A stretch of 64,000 nucleotides of DNA, taken from contig DKMD01000017.1 of NCBI GenBank assembly GCA_002470465.1, positions 1 through 64,000 of the forward strand, in the 5' to 3' direction. The notes beneath the pieces are model-generated. The model worked only from the letters and a program-made list of their open reading frames with translations, searched no databases and was not told the DNA's origin. Made by a program: the position numbers and the translations under genes. The stretch's first letter is position 1; each line of letters opens with the position of its first letter. This document shows positions 1-8,272 of the stretch, in pieces. The stretch is from Pluralibacter sp. UBA7423. GTDB lineage: Bacteria; Pseudomonadota; Gammaproteobacteria; Enterobacterales; Enterobacteriaceae.

Positions 1-38
1 CCTTAAGTGACCAGCATTAGGACATTCTCCCGGCTTTT

Positions 39-1037
39 TTACGCCTGTACTTTCTTCATCAGCGCCTGTTTTTCCTGCGCCGAAAGAAACGCGATTTCCA
101 GCCCGTTAATTTGCGCCTGGCGAATTTGTGCCGCCGACAAACCTGCTGCCGGAGCCGCAACCTCATATTCATGAATCAGATCAACGCCCTGAACTGCCGG
201 ATCGTCGGTATTCAGCGAGGCCAGCACGCCGTGCTCGAGGAATGTTTTCAGCGGATGACGCGCCAGCTCTGCTACGGTGCTGGTCTGAATGTTGGAGGTC
301 AGGCAGGATTCAATCCCGATGCGCTGTTCAACGAGGAAATCCATCAGGGCAGGATCTTCAACGGCCTTCACGCCGTGACCGATGCGCTCCGCGCCCAGTT
401 CACGAATCGCCTGCCAGATGCTTTCCGGGCCAGCGGCTTCGCCGGCGTGTACGGTAATGCGCCAGCCTGCATCGCGTGCGCGGTTGAAATGATTCAGGAA
501 CAGGCTGCCCGGGAAACCGAGTTCATCGCCCGCCAGATCGAGCGCGGTAATGCCATCGCGGTGGGCAAGCAGGGCATTAAGCTCCTGTTCGCAGGCGGCT
601 TCGCCAAAAGTGCGGCTCATGATGCCAATCAGGTTTGCCTTTACCGGGAAATCACGGCAGCCTTCCTGCACGCCGGCGATCACAGCTTCCACCACGCCAG
701 CAACGGGCAGATTGTGGGCCATTGCCATGTAGCGTGGGGAGAAGCGCAGCTCGACGTAATCAATGCCGTTGCGGGCAGCGTCTTCAATGTTTTCCCATGC
801 AACGCGACGACAGGCGTCTAAATCGGCCAGGACTTTGACCCCCCAGTCGAGTTTGCTGAGGAAGCTCACCAGATCGGGTTCAAGGCTGGTAACCTGCACG
901 TGCGGACGCAACGCGTCCAGCGAGTCAGCAGGCAGGGCAATATTATGCTGGCGACCGAGTTCGAGAATGGTTTGTGCGCGAATGTTGCCATCAAGGTGGC
1001 GGTGAATGTCTGTCAGGGGCAGGTCTTTATGAATCAT
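39..1037 (-). CDS. add: Adenosine deaminase
   Basis: Cytosolic zinc enzyme that deaminates adenosine and deoxyadenosine to inosine and deoxyinosine in purine salvage. The 332-residue product matches the family length. Visible active-site motifs are HRHLDGN (His12, His14), VHAGE (His197, Glu200), GHG at 220-222 and NTDDPA (Asp278, Asp279), so all metal and catalytic ligands are present. The start [14 protein letters not shown] is the conserved one. It lies 98 bp downstream of malY on the same strand, as in E. coli; a pair of TTGCGCAAC repeats occupies that gap and could belong to its own control region. Identification is secure; its regulation is not shown by sequence. Confidence 0.98.
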   Translation of the reverse strand: MIHKDLPLTDIHRHLDGNIRAQTILELGRQHNIALPADSLDALRPHVQVTSLEPDLVSFLSKLDWGVKVLADLDACRRVAWENIEDAARNGIDYVELRFSPRYMAMAHNLPVAGVVEAVIAGVQEGCRDFPVKANLIGIMSRTFGEAACEQELNALLAHRDGITALDLAGDELGFPGSLFLNHFNRARDAGWRITVHAGEAAGPESIWQAIRELGAERIGHGVKAVEDPALMDFLVEQRIGIESCLTSNIQTSTVAELARHPLKTFLEHGVLASLNTDDPAVQGVDLIHEYEVAAPAAGLSAAQIRQAQINGLEIAFLSAQEKQALMKKVQA

Positions 1038-1102
1038 GGTCGCACTCTTTTTTTAGGTAAAGTGCGACACATTATAAAGCCAAAACGGCGCTAAAAGCTA
1101 TT

Positions 1103-1131
1103 TTGCGCAACGAAAAACTCTGTTGCGCAAC
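1103..1131. repeat. Two TTGCGCAAC direct repeats between malY and add
   Basis: TTGCGCAAC occurs at 1103-1111 and 1123-1131, exactly 20 bp apart start to start, that is about two helical turns. The inner TTGCGCAA is itself palindromic, so the pair can also fold as a stem. The site is about 65 bp upstream of the add start. It may be an operator for add or part of the malY 3' end; I cannot tell which. Confidence 0.5.
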
Positions 1132-1135
1132 AGAA

Positions 1136-2308
1136 TCAGCGGACGGCGTGCAGTGCGTTAATCAGCGCCTGAACGCCTTTCTCAAGTTTGCTGCGTGGGC
1201 ACCCGGCATTAAGACGTACAAAACCGTTACCTTCTTCTCCGTAGGTATATCCTGGCATGATGGCGACCTTTTGCTGCTCAATCAGTACTTTTTGCAGTAG
1301 CTTGTCGTCAACGTGTAGCGGGCGTAAATCAATCCACGCCAGGTAAGTCGACTCTGGCGGCTGCCAGTTGAGTTCCGGGAAAGCGGTATTCAGCTCGTGG
1401 GCGATATAGCGCATATTTTCCTGCAAATAATCCCGCAGGGCATCCAGCCAGGATTCACCTTTTTCGTAGGCGGCAATGTGTGCGATAACCGCCGGAATCG
1501 ATGGCGAGGAGAGCCCGTCACGGCCTTTCAGGGCATTCAGGTATCCGTCGCGGGAGGATTGTTCACCAATCAGCCCGTAAGCTCCGGTAAGGGCTGGAAT
1601 ATTGAAGCTTTTCGAGCCGGAGGTAAACAGTGCCCAGTCGTTCTGCGCCACCTCGCACCAGGGAATATGGCGACGCCCGTTCCAGGTCATATCCATATGA
1701 ATTTCGTCGCTGATAACCTTGACGTTATGCTTCTGGCACAGGCTGGCAATCGTGCTCAGCTCTTCGCGCGTCCACACTTTGCCGGTCGGGTTATGTGGGC
1801 TGCACAGCAGCAGAATTTTGTTGCGTGGCTCTGCAACAACGCTTTCAAGCAGCGCCATATCGCAGAACCAGCCTTCGCCGGTGTGGTGCAGCGGCACGGC
1901 GGCGATATTGCGCTTATTGCCTTCAATGGCTTTGTAGAAGGCATCGTAAGCGGGGGTATGCACCACGATGCCGTCGCCTTCGTCGGACCACTGACGGATC
2001 ATCTGCGAAACCATGTAGATAACCGACGGGCCGTACACGATATGGTCGGTATCGATGATGCTGTCGAAACGCTTGCGGAACCAGTGCTGGATTGCACCGA
2101 GAAACTCATCGTTTTTCCAGCGGCTGTAGCCGAGCACGCCGTGGCTGAGACGCTGGCTGATGGCCTCCAGCACGCAAGGCGCGGTGGCGAAATCCATGTC
2201 GGAGATGGTGAAGGGTAGCAAATCGGCGGTGCCAAAGCGGTCGGCAACGTAATCCCACTGGGTACACCAGGTGCCGTGGCGATCGATAACCGTTGAGAAA
2301 TCAAACAT
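1136..2308 (-). CDS. malY: MalY: PLP-dependent cystathionine beta-lyase and MalT antagonist
   Basis: Class I aminotransferase-fold enzyme that cleaves C-S bonds such as cystathionine. In E. coli it also binds MalT and damps the maltose regulon. The 390-residue product starts at MFDFSTVIDRHGTW, the family start; an upstream in-frame ATG at 2329 adds seven unconserved residues and was not used. The PLP lysine sits in SGSKSFNIPAL and the binding loop in CSPHNPTGKVW. It is the second gene of a malX-malY operon with a 70-bp spacer holding a C/G-rich hairpin, and should be repressed by MalI. The enzymatic assignment is firm; the MalT interaction is inferred from the orthologue. Confidence 0.96.
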   Translation of the reverse strand: MFDFSTVIDRHGTWCTQWDYVADRFGTADLLPFTISDMDFATAPCVLEAISQRLSHGVLGYSRWKNDEFLGAIQHWFRKRFDSIIDTDHIVYGPSVIYMVSQMIRQWSDEGDGIVVHTPAYDAFYKAIEGNKRNIAAVPLHHTGEGWFCDMALLESVVAEPRNKILLLCSPHNPTGKVWTREELSTIASLCQKHNVKVISDEIHMDMTWNGRRHIPWCEVAQNDWALFTSGSKSFNIPALTGAYGLIGEQSSRDGYLNALKGRDGLSSPSIPAVIAHIAAYEKGESWLDALRDYLQENMRYIAHELNTAFPELNWQPPESTYLAWIDLRPLHVDDKLLQKVLIEQQKVAIMPGYTYGEEGNGFVRLNAGCPRSKLEKGVQALINALHAVR

Positions 2309-2345
2309 GGGAAACTCCATTTCGGTCAAACGAGGAATAACACAT

Positions 2346-2372
2346 TTTCCCCCTCCAGGACGAAGGGGGAAA
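2346..2372. other. Hairpin in the malX-malY spacer
   Basis: TTTCCCCCT at 2346-2354 pairs with AGGGGGAAA at 2364-2372 around a 9-nt loop. On the transcribed minus strand it is not followed by a T-run, so it looks like a processing or mRNA-protecting hairpin rather than a terminator. It could let malX and malY accumulate in different amounts. Confidence 0.55.
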
Positions 2373-2378
2373 GGGGAT

Positions 2379-3971
2379 TTACGCCTGAACAGGGCTCATC
2401 AGTGAGGATAATTCATCTTTTACCGACTGAACCTGCGGCCCAATCACAACCTGCAGGCTGTGCTCGTTGAGCTTAACCACACCGATAGCGCGGTTGGCTT
2501 TCAGCGCATCAGCGTCAACTTTGCTCATATCCTCAATGGACAGACGCAGACGGGTCAGGCAGTTGTCGAGGCTGGAAATGTTCTCCGCGCCACCGAGCGC
2601 AGCGAGGATCGCCGGGGTGTTGTAGCCGGATTTCCCGGTCACGCCTGCGACCGCTTTTTCTACGCTGGACGCAGTTTCGATATCCCGGCCCGGCGTTTTG
2701 ATGTTAAAGCGGGTGATGGCGAAGCGGAAGATAACGTAGTAAACCGCAAACCAGATAGCCGCAACAACCGGCACCAGATACCACTTGGTGGCCAGGCCGT
2801 GCAGGATCCCGAATACCACGAAATCGATGACGTTGCCGTCAGTGTTACCGATGGTCACACCCAGAACAGCCATCACAGTGAAGCCAAGGCCGGTCAGCAG
2901 CGCGTGGATAACAAACAATACCGGAGCCACGAACAGGAACAGGAATTCAATCGGCTCTGTAGTCCCGCCCACGACGCAGGCAATCACGCCGGAGATGAGC
3001 AGCCCTTTAATTTTGTGACGGTTTTCCGGACGAGCACAGTGGTACATCGCCAGTGCCGCACCCGGCAGGCCGCCGAGGAAGGCAGGCATTTTCCCCTGAG
3101 ACAGGAAGCGGGTGGCGCTTTCAGAGAAGCCGTGAGTGGTCGGGCAACTCAGCTGCGCCTGGAAGATAGTCAGCGCGCCGCTGACGGAATGACCGCAGAC
3201 GTCCATGGTGCCGCCCGCTTCGGTGAAGCGAATCAGGGCAACCAGAATATGCTGCAGGCCGAACGGTAACAGCAGGCGTTCACCGGTACCGAAGATCATT
3301 GGCCCGAATTCGCCCGCGCTGTTAATCACATAGCCCAGGCCGTTAATGCCTTTAGCAAAGAAAGGCCAGATAAGCGGGATAGCCAGACCGACCAGGCCGA
3401 GCACCAGGGTGGTGATGATTGGCACAAAGCGGGTGCCGCCAAAGAATGCCAGCGCATCCGGCAGACGAATGGTGTGAAAACGCTCGTGCAGCATCCACAC
3501 AATAACGCCGCAAATTACCGCACCCAGGATACCGGTATCGATGGACTGGATACCAATAATGCTCTGGATGTTGTTGGCTTTCAGGATAGCCGCATCTGTT
3601 GTCGGCAGAATACCTTTCGCGGTCAACCAGAAGTTGACCGACAGATTCATCACTGCGTAACCCACAAAGCCCGCGAATGCCGCGACGCCTTTGTTATCGC
3701 GCGCCAGCCCCAGCGGGATGGCGATACAGAACATCACCGGCAGGAAGCTGAAGGCGAACGAGCCCATTTTGCTCATCCACATGAAGAGCGCCTGCAGGAA
3801 CGGAGTGTCCAGCCACGGCAGTAGCGTGGTGACGTCATGGCTGCTCAGCGAGCTGCCGATCCCCATCATGATCCCGCAGAAAGAGAGAAGTGCCACTGGC
3901 AACATGAAGGTCTTACCCAGCTGCTGGAAAAATTCCCAGACGGTGGTCTTAGGTGCTGCTTTCGCCGTCAT
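2379..3971 (-). CDS. malX: MalX: PTS system maltose/glucose-family EIICB component
   Basis: Inner-membrane phosphotransferase permease of the glucose family. The N-terminal EIIC domain (about residues 1-420) has many hydrophobic helices and the GGTTEP motif. A linker leads to a C-terminal EIIB domain (about 450-530) with the phosphorylated cysteine in LDNCLTRLRLS. The true start is MTAKAAPKTTVWEFF at 3971, giving 530 residues as in E. coli and preceded by an AAGGAGT ribosome site; 31 further in-frame residues upstream are not conserved. No EIIA is fused, so it needs a separate one. It is divergent from malI, with a MalI operator and a CRP-like site between. Its physiological sugar remains uncertain. 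Confidence 0.96.
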   Translation of the reverse strand: MTAKAAPKTTVWEFFQQLGKTFMLPVALLSFCGIMMGIGSSLSSHDVTTLLPWLDTPFLQALFMWMSKMGSFAFSFLPVMFCIAIPLGLARDNKGVAAFAGFVGYAVMNLSVNFWLTAKGILPTTDAAILKANNIQSIIGIQSIDTGILGAVICGVIVWMLHERFHTIRLPDALAFFGGTRFVPIITTLVLGLVGLAIPLIWPFFAKGINGLGYVINSAGEFGPMIFGTGERLLLPFGLQHILVALIRFTEAGGTMDVCGHSVSGALTIFQAQLSCPTTHGFSESATRFLSQGKMPAFLGGLPGAALAMYHCARPENRHKIKGLLISGVIACVVGGTTEPIEFLFLFVAPVLFVIHALLTGLGFTVMAVLGVTIGNTDGNVIDFVVFGILHGLATKWYLVPVVAAIWFAVYYVIFRFAITRFNIKTPGRDIETASSVEKAVAGVTGKSGYNTPAILAALGGAENISSLDNCLTRLRLSIEDMSKVDADALKANRAIGVVKLNEHSLQVVIGPQVQSVKDELSSLMSPVQA

Positions 3972-4024
3972 AAAACGACTCCTTGTCCCGATAAAACTGT
4001 TGTAGTTGTAGAATGCAGCGGAAA

Positions 4025-4040
4025 GATAAAACGTTTTACC
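4025..4040. promoter_or_regulatory. MalI operator at the malX promoter
   Basis: GATAAAACGTTTTACC differs at one position from the perfect palindrome GATAAAACGTTTTATC found 64 bp further on. It lies 53 bp upstream of the malX start. MalI is known to repress both malX and malI through sites of this type. Confidence 0.85.
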
Positions 4041-4049
4041 TAATTTTAG

Positions 4050-4065
4050 TGCGAGCAAAATCACA
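4050..4065. promoter_or_regulatory. CRP-like site in the malX-malI divergent region
   Basis: TGCGA-N6-TCACA, with spacer GCAAAA, keeps one full CRP half-site and a near-complete partner. It sits between the two MalI operators, where E. coli malX and malI promoters share CRP activation. Confidence 0.7.
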
Positions 4066-4103
4066 TAATCAAACGATAATAAGGTTTATAAATATAACCC
4101 ATT

Positions 4104-4119
4104 GATAAAACGTTTTATC
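4104..4119. promoter_or_regulatory. MalI operator at the malI promoter
   Basis: GATAAAACGTTTTATC is a perfect 16-bp palindrome of LacI-family type, 25 bp upstream of the malI start. Its position supports autorepression. Confidence 0.88.
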
Positions 4120-4143
4120 GCTACACGGGAGTGGCATCGGCGC

Positions 4144-5169
4144 ATGGCCATTGCAAAAAAAGTCACCATCAACGATGTCGCACAGGCGGCGGGGGTCTCC
4201 GTGGCCACCGTATCGCTGGTATTAAGCGGTAAAGGGCGTATCTCGATTGCCACCGGTGAGCGCGTCAACCAGGCGATAGAACAACTTGGCTTTGTGCGTA
4301 ACCGCCAGGCGGCCTCGCTGCGCGGCGGACAAACGGGCGTGATTGGGCTTATTGTTGGCGATCTTTGTGCGCCATTTTACGCAGAGCTTGCCGCCGGGAT
4401 GATTGAGGCGCTGGAGTCCCGGGGCAAAATGGTGTTTCTCACCCAGGGCGGGCGCAAGGGCGAACATATGCTTCAGCGCTTTGACACGCTGGTCTCACAG
4501 GGCGTAGACGGTGTGGTGATTGCCGGGGCGGTGGACAGAGGTGCGGAACTGCGCGATAAGGCTGAAGAGAACGGCGTGCCGCTGGTCTTCGCTTCCCGGG
4601 CAAGCTATCTCGACGACGTCGATTTAATTCGCCCGGACAACATGCAGGCGGCGCAAATGCTGACCGAACATCTTATTCGCAAAGGCCATCAGCGCATCGC
4701 CTGGATTGGCGGGCAAAGTGCGTCGCTGACACGTGCAGAACGCGTTGGCGGCTACTGTGCCACGCTGCTGAAATTCGGTTTGCCGTTCCACAGTGAATGG
4801 GTTATCGAGTGTGAAGCCACGCAAAAACAGGCGTCACAGGCGTTGACGACGCTGCTGCGCCATAATCCGACCATTACCGCCGTGGTTTGCTACAACAGCG
4901 TAGTGGCGATGGGTGCATGGCTCGGTTTGATGCGTGCGGGCTGGAAAAGCGGCGATGAAGTTGTCGATTACTACGATAAGCGAATTGCGCTTGCCGCTTT
5001 CGCAGAAGTGCCGGAGGCAAGCCTGGACGACGCGCCAATGAGCTGGGCAATTACTCCAGCCAGAGAGATGGGGCAAAGCGTTGCGGAGCGAATGCTGCAG
5101 CGTATTGTGGACGGTAAAAGCTCCACGCGAAATCAGATCATGCCGCCGCGGCTGGTCAAACAGATATAA
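4144..5169 (+). CDS. malI: MalI: LacI-family repressor of malXY
   Basis: LacI/GalR-type repressor of 341 residues. The N-terminal helix-turn-helix and hinge are seen as VTINDVAQAAGVSVATVS followed by the GKGRIS segment; the remainder is a periplasmic-binding-protein-like effector core. The start at 4144 (MAIAKK) is the family start; a TTG 14 codons earlier is in frame but lies inside the operator palindrome. It is transcribed away from malX, and two GATAAAACGTTTTA(T/C)C operators and a CRP-like site fill the divergent gap. The final third is less like the E. coli protein than the DNA-binding part, so the inducer could differ. A strong bidirectional terminator follows. Confidence 0.95.
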   Translation: MAIAKKVTINDVAQAAGVSVATVSLVLSGKGRISIATGERVNQAIEQLGFVRNRQAASLRGGQTGVIGLIVGDLCAPFYAELAAGMIEALESRGKMVFLTQGGRKGEHMLQRFDTLVSQGVDGVVIAGAVDRGAELRDKAEENGVPLVFASRASYLDDVDLIRPDNMQAAQMLTEHLIRKGHQRIAWIGGQSASLTRAERVGGYCATLLKFGLPFHSEWVIECEATQKQASQALTTLLRHNPTITAVVCYNSVVAMGAWLGLMRAGWKSGDEVVDYYDKRIALAAFAEVPEASLDDAPMSWAITPAREMGQSVAERMLQRIVDGKSSTRNQIMPPRLVKQI

Positions 5170-5171
5170 AA

Positions 5172-5198
5172 AAACCGGCTGCATCATGCAGCCGGTTT
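5172..5198. terminator. Bidirectional terminator between malI and ydgA
   Basis: AAACCGGCTGCA pairs with TGCAGCCGGTTT around a 3-nt loop. An A-run precedes it, so the stem is followed by a T-run on the minus strand; on the plus strand it ends in TTT only. It lies between two converging genes and can serve both. Confidence 0.85.
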
Positions 5199-5260
5199 GC
5201 TGTTTATGGGAGCGATCAATCCTGGCTATCTGCCGGTGGCTCCGGGAAATCCGCGGGCGG

Positions 5261-6796
5261 TTAAGGCTGTGCGGACTGATCCTGCAGGGCCGGTGCGGCA
5301 TCTCCCTGCGGGGCAGGAATCGCCACGTCAGGTACGCCAAACATGCCGACAAAATCCGCCAGCGGCATCTTCTGCCCGTTGAGCGTCACCTGGCCGTTGG
5401 CATACTGCAGGCTGGTCTGAATGTTGTTGTCCTGCTGAGTGGTGATGCGGAACATCTGGCCCATTGCCGCCAGGCCTTTCACCTGCTGGCTCGCCAGCTT
5501 TTCTGCATCGGCCTGCTGATAGCCTTCCAGGCGCGCCACCTGCGTCATAAATTCCGTCGCCATGTCCATCGGGATCACCAGCTTACCGTCGAGCGACTTC
5601 ACGCTGCGATCGACTTCCTGCGCCAGCGTTTGCGGGGCAACGGTCGCCGTAGACGGATCTTTCAGGAACAGCGAAAGATTAAAGGTGGTTTCGCCTTTGC
5701 TGTTTTTCCAGCTCAGCGGCGCGATGGTGATCACCGGTTCGCCTTTCAGCAGCAGCGGCAGGGCGCTGAAGAACGCCTCGGTCACCTTCTGCTGGTACAC
5801 TTCCGGGTTATCCATCATGCCCGGCTGCGCGAGCAGCGCCTGGACTTCGCCGTTATACTGCTGGCTGAACTGATGCCAGGACTGGCCGTCAATCTGACCG
5901 ACCTTCAGCGCCAGCTTACTGCTGCCCATGTCCTGCCCCTGCAGCTTCAGGCTGTTGAGGGTGTAATCCAGCGAAGTGTTAATTTTTTTGCCGTCATCAG
6001 AAAGTGCGGATTTGCCGTCAAGCGTCATGCCATCAAGCAGCGCCAGCTCTTTACCTTCCACGCCGACCGACACTTTATCGAGGGTGACTTTCTGATTGCC
6101 AATGCGCTCAGCAAAAGAGGTGAGCTTGCTGTCGCCTTCGGTCCTGAGGTTGTTAAAGGTGAGCTGGACCTTCTGGTTGTACTCGTTGACCGCGTTAATC
6201 ACGCCGCTTTCAACGTTACCGTTCAGTGAGAAGACGTTGCCGTCTTTGTCGGCATCGAGTTTGAAGTCACCGCCGCTGAGGGCGACTTTCTCTTCGCCTT
6301 TTTCGTAGTTCAGCGGCTTGAGGTTGATGTCTGAACGGGTGTCACCGGCATAGCTAATGCGGGTGCTGATATCGAACGGCGACTGGCCTTTGGCCAGGTC
6401 AAACAGCTGTTTGGTGGTGTCGTTGTTCACCAGCTGAGAGTTGACGGTCGCCATTGCTGGCGCAAGGTTGAATGACTTCAGCGAGACCAGCGGGAAGGGG
6501 CCGTGAGACACATTTTCATCCAGAACGACGGTCTGCCCCGGCTTCAGCCAGCTGCTTTTCGCGCCGTCAGCGGGCTTCACGACCATCTGTAAGTGACTGC
6601 TGAACACGCCGCGCTGGTAGTTCTGATACGCAAGCTGAATACCCGCCTCCGGCGCGGTGCTGGCCAGCTGTGCGTTTGCCTGCGCCACCATATCGGCCAG
6701 ACGACCTTCCAGTTGTTTACCCGTGTACCAGGAGCCCCCGGTCCATACCACTCCTAAAGCCACAATAATGCCAACTGCAACCAGCGATTTTTTCAT
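5261..6796 (-). CDS. ydgA: YdgA family protein (DUF945)
   Basis: A 511-residue DUF945 protein whose function is not firmly established. The N-terminus is a membrane anchor or uncleaved signal (KKSLVAVGIIVALGVVW, about residues 2-22). The rest is polar and predicted periplasmic, with alternating strand-like patterns typical of this family. The chosen start MKKSLVAVG matches the orthologue; twelve codons upstream in frame were excluded because they cross the manA terminator. The C-terminus is slightly longer than in E. coli and rich in Ala, Pro and Gln. It converges with malI. In K-12 the uid operon and hdhA lie between these two genes, and they are missing here. Confidence 0.93.
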   Translation of the reverse strand: MKKSLVAVGIIVALGVVWTGGSWYTGKQLEGRLADMVAQANAQLASTAPEAGIQLAYQNYQRGVFSSHLQMVVKPADGAKSSWLKPGQTVVLDENVSHGPFPLVSLKSFNLAPAMATVNSQLVNNDTTKQLFDLAKGQSPFDISTRISYAGDTRSDINLKPLNYEKGEEKVALSGGDFKLDADKDGNVFSLNGNVESGVINAVNEYNQKVQLTFNNLRTEGDSKLTSFAERIGNQKVTLDKVSVGVEGKELALLDGMTLDGKSALSDDGKKINTSLDYTLNSLKLQGQDMGSSKLALKVGQIDGQSWHQFSQQYNGEVQALLAQPGMMDNPEVYQQKVTEAFFSALPLLLKGEPVITIAPLSWKNSKGETTFNLSLFLKDPSTATVAPQTLAQEVDRSVKSLDGKLVIPMDMATEFMTQVARLEGYQQADAEKLASQQVKGLAAMGQMFRITTQQDNNIQTSLQYANGQVTLNGQKMPLADFVGMFGVPDVAIPAPQGDAAPALQDQSAQP

Positions 6797-6818
6797 AGCG
6801 TTTGTCCATAAAATGAAA

Positions 6819-6840
6819 ACAGGCGGAATCAACCGCCTGT
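6819..6840 (-). terminator. Terminator downstream of manA
   Basis: ACAGGCGG and CCGCCTGT form a perfect 8-bp stem with a 6-nt loop, followed on the minus strand by TTTTC. It ends 22 bp before the ydgA start codon, so ydgA must use a very short leader or depend on read-through. Confidence 0.75.
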
Positions 6841-6892
6841 GATGTCGTAAGGCAACCTCAAGCTTAGCAAGAGTTCCTCAGATCTTCAGTAT

Positions 6893-8071
6893 TTACTTAA
6901 GCTTATTATAAACGCGGGCGACACGACCGACGCCGCTCAGGCGGACCGGTGACTCATTTGCGGCCACAAATGCAGATTCGCCTGGCTTCAGCACCAGCTG
7001 CTGTTCGCCTTTGCTTAGCACCGCTTCGCCTTCCAGGCAGAACAGAATTGCCGCGCTCTGCTGAGCCACGTCGGCACCCTGAGTTGTGAGGTCATGCAAA
7101 GAGAAGGCAAAATCGTCGACCGGAATAGGGAAGTCCAGCTCAGCGCCGTGCTTAGTCGGTTGCGTCAGCAGTTCTGCGGCCGGTTTTGGCGTAAACTTCA
7201 CGTTGGCGACCAGCTCCGGGATATCGATGTATTTCGGCGTCAGGCCCGCGCGCAGAACGTTATCGGAGTTCGCCATCACCTCAAGCGCCACGCCCTGCAA
7301 ATAGGCATGCGGGGTTTCAGCGAACAGGAACATCGCTTCACCCGGTTTGAGCTTCACGACGTTCAGCAGCAGCGGAGAGAAGAGGCCGCTGTCATCCGGG
7401 TAGAATTGGGCGATAAAGCGGATGGTTTCCCACGGCTCGCCCTGCTGGCTGTTCAGTGCCGCTTTCAGCACGGCCAGCGCACGGGATTTCTCTTCGCCCT
7501 GCATATTGAGCAGGCTGGCGAACAGCTGGCTCAGGCGTTCGGCGTTGGGCTCCTGTAAGAAATGCGCAATCGAGGCGTGTGCGCCAGAGACGGGCTGCAG
7601 CAAGGAAACGATATCGGAAAACTCACGGAAGGCGTTCATCGCAAGGAACGGGGTGAGGGCGAAAACCAGCTCCGGTTTGTGGTTCGGATCTTTGTAGTTA
7701 CGTTCGGCAGCATCCAGTGGAATACCTGCGGCGTTTTCTTTGGTGAACCCTTCTTCGGAGGCTTTCTTATTTGGGTGCACCTGAATCGACAGCGGGTTGT
7801 CGGCGCACAGAACTTTGAACAGGAACGGCAGCTCGCCGAAACGCTCAGCGACGTTACGCCCCAGCAGGGTGGCTTTATCGGCGTCGATCACATCGCGCAG
7901 GCTGCGGGTCTGACCGCTGGCATCGGTGATTTTTGAGCTGCTCTTCGGGTGCGCGCCCATCCACAGCTCTGCCATTGGCAGATTGTCCGGATTGGCGATG
8001 CCGTAGAGTTCCGTTAACGCAGTATGACTGCCCCAGGCGTAGTTCTGCACTGAGTTGATGAGTTTTTGCAT
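6893..8071 (-). CDS. manA: Mannose-6-phosphate isomerase
   Basis: Zinc-dependent cytosolic isomerase interconverting mannose 6-phosphate and fructose 6-phosphate. It feeds mannose into glycolysis and supplies precursor for GDP-mannose. The 392-residue type I enzyme shows metal-site motifs IQVHPNK, HKPELVFAL and AETPHAYLQG in the expected order. The start at MQKLINSVQNYAWG is the family start; a preceding Met-Ile was left out. It stands alone, with its own terminator downstream and a 200-bp gap to the divergent fumA. Assignment is secure. Confidence 0.97.
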   Translation of the reverse strand: MQKLINSVQNYAWGSHTALTELYGIANPDNLPMAELWMGAHPKSSSKITDASGQTRSLRDVIDADKATLLGRNVAERFGELPFLFKVLCADNPLSIQVHPNKKASEEGFTKENAAGIPLDAAERNYKDPNHKPELVFALTPFLAMNAFREFSDIVSLLQPVSGAHASIAHFLQEPNAERLSQLFASLLNMQGEEKSRALAVLKAALNSQQGEPWETIRFIAQFYPDDSGLFSPLLLNVVKLKPGEAMFLFAETPHAYLQGVALEVMANSDNVLRAGLTPKYIDIPELVANVKFTPKPAAELLTQPTKHGAELDFPIPVDDFAFSLHDLTTQGADVAQQSAAILFCLEGEAVLSKGEQQLVLKPGESAFVAANESPVRLSGVGRVARVYNKLK

Positions 8072-8272
8072 TATCAAGCCCTGTATTCATAAGGAAATTA
8101 ACTGCCCGTATTAAACCAATAAAACCGCGCAGAAGTCACCTTCTCAGGGAAAAAGTCGTCCTTGTCTCAGTTTTTGTTAAAAAATTGTGTAGGATATGCG
8201 GACTCGCTTTTCTCCTGGGCAGAACGGAAAGTTGCCCGATAATAATCAGCCAATGTCGTAAGTGAGAGCACA
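8072..8272. promoter_or_regulatory. manA-fumA divergent promoter region
   Basis: Both genes point outward from this 201-bp stretch, so it must carry both promoters. AT-rich stretches such as TTTTTGTTAAAAAATTGTG near 8167-8187 are suitable promoter material for fumA. I could not place individual CRP or ArcA sites with confidence. Confidence 0.5.
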
